Shown here one piece after another: positions 25,401 to 37,400 of a stretch of DNA of 64,000 nt. Where the stretch lies: positions 26,991,817 through 27,055,816 of the forward strand of contig NC_067130.1 in assembly GCF_021347895.1 (NCBI RefSeq). Direction: 5' to 3'. The translations under genes and the position numbers were made by a program. The stretch is from Acanthochromis polyacanthus (lineage: Eukaryota; Chordata; Actinopteri; Pomacentridae). The notes under the pieces are model-generated. The model was given only the letters and a program-made list of their open reading frames with translations, searched no databases and was not told the DNA's origin. Numbering within the stretch: position 1 is the stretch's first letter; each line of letters opens with the position of its first letter.

Positions 25401-28400
25401 ATACCTGAGTGTTTTAATATGCAGCAGAAAATACCACCCTCCCATCAAAAGCACTTTTCAATAACATATGTTTTGTAAAAACTACAGTGCAGAACCTCCT
25501 ACCTTTTTAATAATGACGCTGTATATGCTTGAACTGTTTTTGAAGATTTATGCATTATGGCAGAGAGCCAAAGTCAGTGTATGAACGGAAAGTATTTAGA
25601 GGCGGACTAATGCATTGCTGGAATTGCAGGGCCTGTAGACTGTAATTTAACCGACTGAAGCTACATATTGAAAGTGTTGTGAAAGTTCAGCAAGGTCGAG
25701 AGAGGATGAGGAGGCAGCCAGAGAGACACACCAGAGACTCAGTTTGAGGTTGCAAGCAAGGTTTACCGATATCAGGAGAAGTGACCAACAGAGCAGCAGC
25801 ACATGCAAGCAATGCCAGTGTCAGTTCTCAGAATTCTCTCGAATCTTCTGGTATATATTGTAGTTGGGAGACCAATATGGAGACAACTCTGCTCAGTCAC
25901 ATCAGAATAGACAATATCTGACCTTGACCAGAGCAGAGAGTCCTGGCATATCTTCCTTCTGCACCGTCCCTCTCAACCCAGCTGGCCAGCAGCACATGGG
26001 CCCTCCCATATGAGCTGGGATCTGCTCAAGGTTTCTTCCCTTTAAAAGGGAGATTTTTCTTGCCACTGTCGCCTTAGGGCTTGCTCGGGGGTTTCAGGCA
26101 TATGGGTTCTGTAAAGCGTCTGGAGACAATTTTAATTGTAATTGGCGCTATGTAAATAAAATTGAATTAAATATTAGGGCGAGATAGGGTCTGATCCTGA
26201 AGATTGGCTCCGGCCCGCAGAGGTCAAAGGGGAACAGGGACCAAAGGTAGTAACCTGCTCTAACCTGTGTGATCACGTCAGCTAACAGGTGAAGGAAACA
26301 CCTTAGAAAGGGAAGAGTCTTTTATCTTTGCAGAAAAGAACATTGTGTACTGAATGTTGTGCACCTAATGTACATCTAATATGCTTGTATTGTTCCTGTC
26401 TAGTGTGTATCTGTGTATAAAGGATGGAATAGCTGGATATATACTAACTTTTATCACGATGGTTTCTCAGGATGTCATCAAAGTCCACTTCGCCCTGTTG
26501 CGAGCCATCGACCTGAACATGGTCAGCGGAGGAAGCGGCCTGGGGAAGATCTTCCTCGACTTCAAAGAACGGTAAGAGTCTCTTCTGAGAGCTTGCTACG
26601 TTTTCACGCCCGTTTCACAAAGCATCACTCACGAGCGAATGGAAGCGCAGGGAGGGTAAGAGCCTCTTATCATCAGCTGTCCGTGGTGCTGAAAGAGGAG
26701 GAGGATGCGGCGTGTGTTCAGTGTACAGATACAGCATGTGGTTCTCTGTGTTTGTGCACACGCCGTCTATTTTTGTGTTCTGGATGTAGAGTGCTAAAAT
26801 CCACTTACAGTTGAGAGGTACTGGCATTTTTCTGCCCTTTCAAATTTAGGAAGGCTGAATCAAGTTGAGTATCCAGAGATCAGTGGGAGGATTGAGGGGA
26901 TTAGTGTTCAGAGAATAAAGCAATTAAAATGAAGCGTGTTAGTGGGAAAGCTGAGAGAGCACGCAAGAAATTGTTCTCCATCAGAGTGTATAGGCTCAAA
27001 ATGCCTTTGCATCTGTCTCTCCACTTACCCAACCGTATCATTTTTACTCTGTATTCTTTGTATTTCTTGTTCAGTATGTAGTAGAAGTGCATTCATTTTT
27101 TAAAATAATAATAATAATAATGACATGGTTCACATTTGTACTCACTGCTGGCTCATTTTTCACTGTAATTTAAAGTCTTGCGCTTCTATGGAAACAACAC
27201 AACCATGGTTAGAGGTAGAGAGAACTAGAAAAGTGTCTTTTATGCAGTCTGGCAAAGATATTTGGTCACAAATGAAAAAGGTTGAATTTCTTTTATTGTT
27301 TGATTTATAAAAATGGGAGAAAAACACCTTGAATCAACATCTTTCAAGCACCCACAGATGGTACTAGAAATAAAATGTGGCTCTATGTACTATAGGTATT
27401 GTGCTGCTTAAGTTATTAATTTGCTTTCATTCTTCCTTCGTACTTCCTTCACTCTGTGTAAACACAGCCTGAAGTTCAGCGAAAAAATCTCCAAACAAAA
27501 CTGTTGGTCTTACCTGAGCCAGTAATTTTTGACAGTTATTTTTAAATGAGATATGTACACCCTGTGCCAAATTATTAGGCAAGTAGGTTTTTTGGCCAAA
27601 ACATAGTCTTAGAAATAAGTCCGGGCCTTCCCACTTTTAAATAGTCTTCTCCTATGCTAACTTTGTATTTGTCAGACATCATTTCAAATTATATTACATT
27701 TAAAGCAAGAAAATCATCACCATCATCGCCAAATTATTAGGCAAGTTTTAGCTTTCATCAAAATGGGACAAAAAAAGGACTTAACGGCTACAGAAAAGAC
27801 CCATATAGTTCAGTTGCTGTCAGAAAAACTTATTTCCAATAAAATTACCAAGAAATTGGGAAGAGGTAATAGCATCATCAAAAAGTATGTCAAAAACAGT
27901 CAAGATGGCAGAAACAAGCGAGTTGAAAAGAAAAGAAGAACGTTATCATCAAAGGATCTGAGAAGAATTACGCGAGAAGCAGCCAAACGACTGCTGGCAT
28001 CAAGTTCTACCATCTTTAAAAGCTGTGACTTACCTGAAGTTCCTAGAAGTACCAGATGCCGCATCCTAAAAGAGTAAGGAACAGTCAAGAAATCAGCCAA
28101 ACAGCAATTAGGGGTTAGGTGTCTTGCTCAAGGACACCTCGACATGAGCACGACAGGCCGAGGATCGAACCAGCAATCCTCCGATTGCAAGACGGCCACT
28201 CTACCCACTGAGCTATGCCGCATACATACACATACATATGTGTAAACATATGTATGTGTATACATACACATACATATGTGTGTGTATGTGTATAGTGATT
28301 TTCTTCGAGAAACTATGACAGAAATTACTTGATAAGGAAATTTCAGCTGGGTGGAGATTAGAAAACGCAGTGAATGGAGAGAGTTATTGGCAGAAAGGTT

Positions 28401-31400
28401 TTCTTCTCAGATCATCTCCATCTTGCCAAGCTGCAGAGCAATGTGTGGATAATTTGCATCCCTGAGGGGAGCAGTGATTGGCCTCCCTGCTGCGCTAAGT
28501 GCGGCTGCGTCATCGGTAATGGTAATGATGGCGCTGATAGGCTCCGGCTTCGGTTATGATTCCATACACTGCTATGGATATGCCACTCTTCTGGAGTAAT
28601 GCTGCCATTACTGCAGGACTGAGTCACACACTGCGCTGTGCACATATATGCACGTACCTGTTCTTGCATACGTAAGTACATATTATATTCCTGTGCACAG
28701 TGATTGTGATATTTTTTTTCTCTCTCTTTGATGCTTTCAACCTGAAACAGTCAACAGTGTTTCTTGCGGAGACGTCAGTTTGCATAGGTAATAGGTTCGT
28801 CGCTGCCTCTTCCTCGAGCCTGGAGGGCCTCGTAACACAAAGTTGGTGTGACACAACAGATTCTATTCTCACTAATAGACAGAGGCAGCCACATATTCTC
28901 TTCCTCCATCTCACACTCGCATGCACACACTCCCACTGTTTCTCCTTCCTCGTTAAGCTCATTGGACTCTCTGATTTGATTGGACTTCACTTGCACGCGA
29001 TCAGAGTTAAGGTCCAGATAGCCAAAGGTCTCCCGCAAAAGGACTGTGGAGGTTATGGTATGTGCAAGCCAGAGAATGCACATGCAGAAAAACAGAAAAT
29101 ACATGAAGTGACTTTCACTGGAAACGACAGCTTCTACAGTTGCATCAGTTATAATGTATATTAAGTTAATTGGGAGGGTTTTTTTATTATTTTTTTTATT
29201 TTTAAGGTGGATATACATTAGTTGTTCTGTTTTTCAGCATAATTTGGATTTGGTTTATCATTATCTAAGAGTAATGCTCATGAAATGACGTCATAAGGCC
29301 AAAATTTCAACTGTATGGAGATTAAAAAGCATAGTTAATGGAGACAGATATTAACCTCCATCTTGCCCAACGTGTGGATCATTTGCAACCCAGAAATGCA
29401 GAAAATGAGTTTCACTGGAAACCACAGCTTCTACAGTTGCATTAGAATGTGTATTGAGTTGTTTTGGATTTTTTTTTAAGTTGCGTTTTTCTATTTTTGT
29501 TTTGTTCAGTACCTTAAGTTTTTCTGTAACTGCCTCATGTCTTGTGGCTTTCATTGGAAACCTCTTCATCTACAGCAATTATAATGCACATTGAGTTGAT
29601 TTGGAGATTTTTGTTATTTGTTTTTTTGTTTTTTATGAGGTGGGAATAATTTAGGCTTCCTGTAACTGTCTCAGGTCCAGCATAATGTTGGTTTCGTGGA
29701 GTATTATTTTAGGGTAATGTCAATCTTGAAAAATATACAAAAATATCATTGATAAAGTAATTATAGCTACACAGTCGGTCCAAAAGATCATTCTCATTTA
29801 CGGTGGTTGAACTTTTCATTCCAAAACCACGGGAATTAATATTCTGCAATAAACAATCTCCTCTATTCTGGGAAGACTACATTTTGGAACATGCCTGCTG
29901 GGATTTGTCCTGTTTAGCCATGAAGGCATCAGTGACGACCACAGATGTTACACGATAAGGCCTGGCTCGAGGTCGGTGTTCCACTTTATCCCAGAAGTGT
30001 TGGATGGTGTTGGGAGGTCAGAGATCTGTGGAAGACTGTCAGGTGTTTTTCACACCAAACTGGGAGAACTAGTCTGTATGGACTCACCTTTATGGTGGGA
30101 AAAGCCCAGTCTTCCAAAATAATTATTTGTATTAATAGTATTGTTGTTCCAATAAATTGGAATATTGTTGCTAAGATATTTAATGATACTTTAGTGTGTT
30201 GCCATCTCTGGGTCTTGTTTCAAGATGATGCTCTCCAAACATGTCAGACTTCCGTTATATTCTCCTTTAAAGTCCTACAGAGCTTTTTTTAAAGGAATTT
30301 CTTTCAGATGACATTAATTTGTGACTTATTGCAAATATGTCTAAAATTGACAATCTTACTGCTTTACCGTTGTTTCTTTTCAATCAATCAAATAGTTAGA
30401 CTCGTTGTGAACCATAACTGCTGTTTTCCCAAACCTTACTACATAATATTGCTTATCTAAGCCTAACTGCAAATGAAAAACAAAAGTAAACAACTAGAAA
30501 AAGCAAAGCACAAGTCTCAGAGTAATAGTCCTACATGCCATGTGAGCCTTCTTTAGTGAAAGCCATGTTCGGAACTTGTGCAATCAAGTCACCACAAAAT
30601 TTCATACATATACAACTCCACTGTATTCTCAGGTACATTTTAAGGGAAATGTACTTTCTGCCAGATCAAATTTGTTTGTGACATTTCTTTGCTCTTGATT
30701 TTACTGCTTCTCTGTTGTTCTTTATCTGTTCTTTTTAGACTTTGTGGCTTCTTCAAAATTGATGCTTTTCCCAGTACATCCCAGTCATATCTATACAGAG
30801 TATATGCATTTCTTTTAGAAGATAAATGAGAATGCAGTTTAGTTGTATAGGACGATCATTTTTAGAAGACTAGGGTATGGTGGACATCATCTTGAAGCAG
30901 GACTGCTTAGTTCGAAGCACACAAAACTAAAATATAAATCTATCTTGTGGCATCGTTGGAACAACGAGTTGGGGAAGTTCACATATAACCTGCTTGGTTG
31001 TTTCATAATGGATTTTAAACCTATGATCTCTGACAGAAATATCTAACATTTACCTTCCATTCATAAACAAATTTGCCGATGACATGCTGCTCATTGTTGG
31101 TATTTTAACTTCCGCGACATTCTCCAAAACTGCAACACGGGGTTATTTTCAGAACACGATTCATTAGATTTGCAGATTCGGTGCGTCACCCGCTTTCACT
31201 GTGTGTGTGATTGACGTGTATACCATCCTCATTATCAACCACTGCGGCGTCCTTCCTCTCCGTGGCGATAAACAACAGTGACCGGGGGATTTGGACTTCA
31301 GGCATCCTGGCAATTTTCCTGAGGACCTGGCTCAGCATAATTAATTTGGTTATCTATGCTTGTAAGTCCCTGTGACCTTTACAACAATGTGCTTGTGTGT

Positions 31401-34400
31401 TTTTTTTTTTTCTCACGCTGGTGCGAAAGATGAAAAGCTTTTTTTTCCCCTTATTTGTCATTGAGCAGAATGCCACGTGAAAATGTCACTGCTTTATCTT
31501 CTCAGTTCTCAAACAGCCAGACCTGGGCTGAGTGGAAAAGTGCACTCAGAAGAAGCTCTATAAACTTAATGGGCATCTAAGTGCCCTCTTGTTGATATAC
31601 TCATTTGCGACATTCCCCCAACTCATTTCCAGAGTAATCTGGCTCCCAGATATCCATGCAGTGTCTAATCATGGCTGCACTATGAGCCTCTTTAGTGAAG
31701 GTTTTTCGCTCCATGTTCTCCTCCATTTGCTGTGCGCTGGATGTGTTGAGTGGAGGTGAGGGGGTCCCAATGCCATGTGTCAGAGAATATTAGCTGGCTC
31801 CACAGCCTGTCACTTCTGGTTTGCGGGGAGATTTCCTGGTTTGGCTCTCAGGGCTCCGTGACGATGGAGGGGGTGAAAGGCCCAGGGCACAGTTTCTCAA
31901 AATTGCATTTTCTGTGAAATAACATGCACGGCAGCATCCTCATTATGCAGGAGACCGGCACAGCATGGCGATATTAGCTGGGACTGAAAAGAATAGAAGC
32001 GTGAAGTTTTACTGCAGACTCTCCAACCCAAAGGAAAACTCTGGGGTATGTAGAGGTTGATGCTTTGTTTCACCCTTTTTCCTGCACTGCTGTAGCTTTT
32101 CTAATGGCTTTTTCTGATTTGGTAATTGTCAGATTTCACACTTGCTTGCTGTTTTTATGTGTTACAGTACATATTTTTATGAACATTTAGAAGCTTTGCA
32201 CTACAAAAGTTCACAAAAACTGCAGATTTTAGGGCGCCCAGATATCTCAACTGGTTGAGCGGGTGATCCATGAACAGTGGGTCTAGTCCCAGACGCAGCA
32301 GCCTGGGTTCAGTTCCTGCTCATGGCCCTTTACTGCATGTCTTCCTCTCGTTCTTCTCCCTACTTTCCTGTCTGCCTCTCAGCTATATCTATCTCATAAA
32401 GCCAACAAAAAGCCAAAAGAAACGGCTCTAAAAATTTTAAAAATGCAGATTTTACACTTCCTATCTAATTTTCTGTTGTTAATGACAAAGTTTTATTGAG
32501 TTTTTTCTCCTTTGTTTTGTTAATTTACGAACATTTGGACTGTTCCTGGCATCTTTTATTCTGTTTATTACAGTCATTTGTAACGTAGCCATGTATCTCA
32601 CTATACATCAGTGTAGTTTGTTTGCTCTGAAGCAACAAGCGTAATTTTCATTTGGTTTTATTTTAAGTATTTGCAACATTTCAAAAGCTTGTGTTAAATT
32701 TGCATTAAAATTATATGGAGCCATATTTGTTTGTTCTTTTTAATTGGATGTAATTTTTTTTATTTTCTATCTTAGTATTTTTTTCGAAAACCCCCTTTTT
32801 TTCTTTTTTTTTATGACTTTCTTGCTTTTTGAAACACATTTTCATCCTTCCTATTACTTTTATTGTCATTACTACTATTTTTAGTAGTATTTATATACTG
32901 CATATGTGTATTTGTACACATAGTTTTTATACAAACCCTAATCTTTGTTTTTAAGTAACCGGCCAAAAATGTTGATGTGAACGAAGAGATCATGACCAAC
33001 CCATGTGAACCCAGTAAAGTTTTGGAAAAAAGAAGAAGAATTTAAAAAGTAGTAATAATATTTCCCTGAATATATAATACATCCTCATAATCTTGTGATA
33101 TATAAATGTCTTTCGTTCTTTTGTTTTGTTTTGTTTGTTTGTTTTTTGTTATCTAATTTCTTACCCCTTCCCATCATTATGAAGAAGAAAATCAACATTT
33201 GCTCATATTCGCCGATATTGAATGTTTTTTGTTTGTTTTTTTTAATTTGGCTTAACAACTCTCACATTGTGACAATTACTTTTGTTATTTTGGCTGATAC
33301 CCTTGTAATTGTAATTTATTTCTGATTTTTATTCCTGAACTCAGATTTTGTCATTTTTCTAGTAGCTTTTAGTCTATGCACAACAGAATTTATAGCATAT
33401 TGCAAATACTCAAGCAGAAATCCACATCGAGTGAGAGTAGAGGAACGGTGTCAGGAAAAGAGAGTGTTTTATTTATCACTGTGTCGTGGACTAATTACAG
33501 CTGAATGGCTGGGAAGAGTGGATGAAGCTGCAGTGTTCCTGTGTGTCATTAGCTGTTTTGTTCCGCTGTCTGTCGTCAAGAAGAGCACAAAGCTCCCAAC
33601 TGCTCTCTCAAGTCTCAGATGAAAGGCTGTTATTAAATGTGCTCTTGTTTCCACAAGGATCCAGTTTTTGTTTGACTAGTTGTGTGATTTTGTGACCTTG
33701 GGTGGGATATTTTATGAATTTGCTGAACAAATTACTGTATTATTTTCAATATAGAGAGTGTTTTATTATCTTTCCGAGGTGCCGAACACGGCACCAGTAG
33801 GAGAAATATCGGAAAATAATCGGAAAATAGCAATAATACAGTTGTACTTTACTTTTTATTGTTTACTATGCCAACATTTATAGAACTCCCTGAAAATATA
33901 CTGTCATTATATATTTTTGAGTTCCATAGATCATATTTATTCTATTTATTATTACTTAATCAGGCCTTTTAATATTTATAGTTAGATTTTTTTCACCATT
34001 CTACGCTGAAAGAACCCATACCTGTAAGTAAAATATTAATGATGTGAAGCTTTTATGGAAAACAGGTTATGTGGCACCATTAGCATTTATTTCAGTTTGT
34101 GTTTGCTGCTAATTAATGACCCACCTTTCAACTCCGGTTTGATCTCCACCAACTGTTGAAAATAACTTATGTCTGTTTAGTTTTCATATATTCAGCCCAC
34201 ACCTTCTGGAATCGAACAGGAATCATGCACTACTTAAAGCACCTGCCTGAAGACAATAAATTGAATGAAATGTGCTGCAAAACCAAAGCTATTAGCTAAA
34301 AGAGGCTCGGACATATATTTACAAGCACACACATTAAGGAAAAAAGTGATGGCTACCTTTTAAACCCAGCCAGATGAGCAAACAAATTACTCTTTTAATC

Positions 34401-37400
34401 ATTTTTATGCACTTAGTCCTCGTCATTGCTGCGAGTGGAGCTTAATTTGGTCCCTTTTCAGCAGATTTGCTTCATTACGGCCGTGCACTGATGAATATGA
34501 ATGAAAACTCAACAAGAACTAGCCTTCGCACAAACAGGCTAATGAACAATGCTGAGCATTTTCCATCTGTATCGCTTCCAGAGTGGCTGCTTCACCGTCA
34601 TTTTGTCGCTCAAAATAATTCCATGAAATCACATCAGCAGAAAAAAAAAGTCTTCATTTATGGTTCCACAGCAGAAGTTCTTTGCATTCCTGTCATGGAA
34701 CCGCTTCTTGAAAAATAGAGGAAGAAAGACACCCTTCTTCTTGCATTATGTCCTGATAACTTACTCTATGATTTGTGTCTCTGGCCGATTTGATCATGAC
34801 TCCCATTAATCTCCATCACTTTGTCGTCTTGGAGGAGCCGAGGGGAGCTGTCTCCCCGAGTGTGGATCAAGTCTTAATCAGGGCCTTGTTAGCTCAGGGC
34901 TTAACCAGAGCAGGAGCATCACTGCAGGGGGGCTTTTACTCCAACCGCTGCCTGGAATCCACCGATCATCCCCGGCTGATCTCTGTGGACCCAACGACGA
35001 TCGTCTGACGAACGGCTTCAACAAAAATACGGTGTTCAGAGTTCCACCTCTGGTAAAACACGACACTTACTCGCGGCGTTAAACACACTGCTAGAGTCGA
35101 ATTTGTCGCTGAAAGTGCACTTCAGTGTTTTGGGGTTAACATATTGAACCTGTGCAGCGATAATTTAGTTTTATATCAATATTTGCTTTAACCAGCAGCA
35201 GCAAAATTGTCAATTAATGCACCAGGAGCCAATTTTGGGTTCTGTAGATTTCAGAAACACCGTGTGATACATCAACACTCTAGTTTAACCAATTGCTGTT
35301 GCTCTTTTGGAGGGATTCTGTGCATAATCAGCTCTTTTTTGTATTTATTCCCCTACACGGCTCAGATTTTCAGTGATTTAAGAAGTTGTTTATAGCAGAG
35401 TCCACTTGGGAGGAGGAAAGAAAACTATTTTCAGGCTCGAAAAACTATAAAGCACACCAATGTGAAGACATCCATCCATCCATCCATTATCTTTATGCCG
35501 CTTAATCCTCATTAGGTTCGCAGGGTGGGGGTGTGGAGGGTGTGGGGAGCGTGGGGTGGCTATCCCGACTGACTTAGAGTGAAAGAAGGGCAAGGCAAGG
35601 CAAATTTTTTTGTATAGAACAATTCATACAAAGGGCAATTCAAGGTGCTTTACAGTGGCAAAGACATACATTCAGAAAAATTCTTTAAATGTAGACATAC
35701 GTTAAAATCAAAGAAATAAAACATAAAAGCAGACATTAAGATCATAAAAGCACATTAAAAGACAAGAAAATAGATTGAGAATTTAAGAGAAAGTTGTAGT
35801 AAGCAATCTGGTTTTCAGGCCTGATTTAAAAGAGCCGACAGTTTGAGCAGACCTCAGGTGTTCAGGAAGTTTGTTCCACAGCTGAGGAGCATAATAGCTG
35901 AGTGCTGCTTCATTACTTTTGGTCCTGGTTCTGGGAACACACAGTAAACCTGTCTCTGATGACCTGAAGGCTGTGGATGCTTCATATTGAGCTAATAAGT
36001 CCGGGATGTATTTTGGTCCAAGACCATTCAGTGCTTTGTAGACCAGGAGTAACGGGGTCACCCAGGTTGCCAGTCTATCTCAGGGCTACATATAGAGACA
36101 AACAAGCACACTCACATTCACACCTAAGGACAATTTGGAGTTACCAATTAACCTGAGCATATTTTTGAACTGTGGGAGGAAGCCAGAGAGCCTGGAGAAA
36201 ACCCATGCGTGCACAGGGAGAACATGCAAACTCCATGCAGAAAGATCCCAGGCTAGGACACAAACTTCTAGCTACAAGGTGACGGTGCTAACCACGAAAC
36301 CACTGTGCAGCCCATTTGAAAACATGACAAACACAATTAGTGGAACTTAGACATAAAGGCATGACGCATGCTTTGTTTTGTGTTTGCACCACTGCTCCAT
36401 TATGCAAACTTTCCCTGGCTGGTGTGTTTGCAGTGTTGCACTACAGATCTATCAGAGGCTTGATTAGACGTCAGGCTGCCAGCGCTCTGCACCGCCTTGC
36501 CTCGCTTAAGATTCAGATTAACAGTCCGACGTGCCAATTTTACCACGAGGGGATGGTGGTGGTGGTGGGTTTTCACTACAGCAGCTATGCCAATGTCCTA
36601 CTTTGACTCAGTGTGAGGAATGTGTGCCACGTGCAGCGGCATCCTCCGGGCAAGATGACTTTGAACTCCCTCCCAGTCGAAACCGGCAGATCTGTGTCAG
36701 TGTCCCATTGTAATATGTAATGAACACAGCTCTCATATCCTTGCTGCCCCGAAATTAAGACTGGTTTTTATTTCTTTTTTCTCACATGCTGATAAGAGGA
36801 ACTCTGCAATGATATAAAGCTCCATCTTTCATTAGTTCTCTGTGATTACAGCTTATTGGCAAGAGGATGTTGCCCCTTCCGGATATCGCCCTGGGAATCG
36901 GAATATCTTCCTAATCATTATACATTTATTCATTTATCTGCCCCCCTATAGTGCTGAATGACTCAGACACTGACCTGTTAAATTGTATTATTAATCTTAA
37001 AATTAATGTGCGGTACATCGCCTAAAGGCTCCAAGACAGTTCACAGCTAATTGTCGATTCAGACGTGTAATCTAATTTTTATCTGTGTTTTTGCAATGAT
37101 ATTATTCATCTTCAACACTGTAGACCTTGAGAAGAACCTTATTAGTCCTTTTTAAACTTAATTTTTTTTCTTTTTCTTTCATTGTTAACCATATAACTGA
37201 GCTTTGCACGGGTGTTTTGAGCCCACATGCTCCTCAAGGATATCTAAAAATATCTCAGTCACATCATCAACTGTAGATTTGTCATAAGTGGCTTTAATGT
37301 TTCGTCATCTGGAGCTCATAATAATGGTAAAAATAATTCCCAAATCATAAAAATGTAATAGTAATAATCATTATCTGTACTACTACTAATAATACTAACA

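Noticed and set aside
28155..28220. tRNA-Ala gene on the minus strand
   Set aside because: A and B boxes are present, but the acceptor stem does not pair and the repeat-like body follows directly, so it is a tRNA-derived repeat.
28624..29218. Overlapping frames of 112, 147 and 154 codons on both strands
   Set aside because: They overlap each other and the repeat array, have no similarity I recognise, and lack exon signals in the vav2 frame.
30843..31046. 67-codon frame with a Tc1-like flavour ([10 protein letters not shown])
   Set aside because: No terminal repeats, no continuing similarity and no clear catalytic motif.
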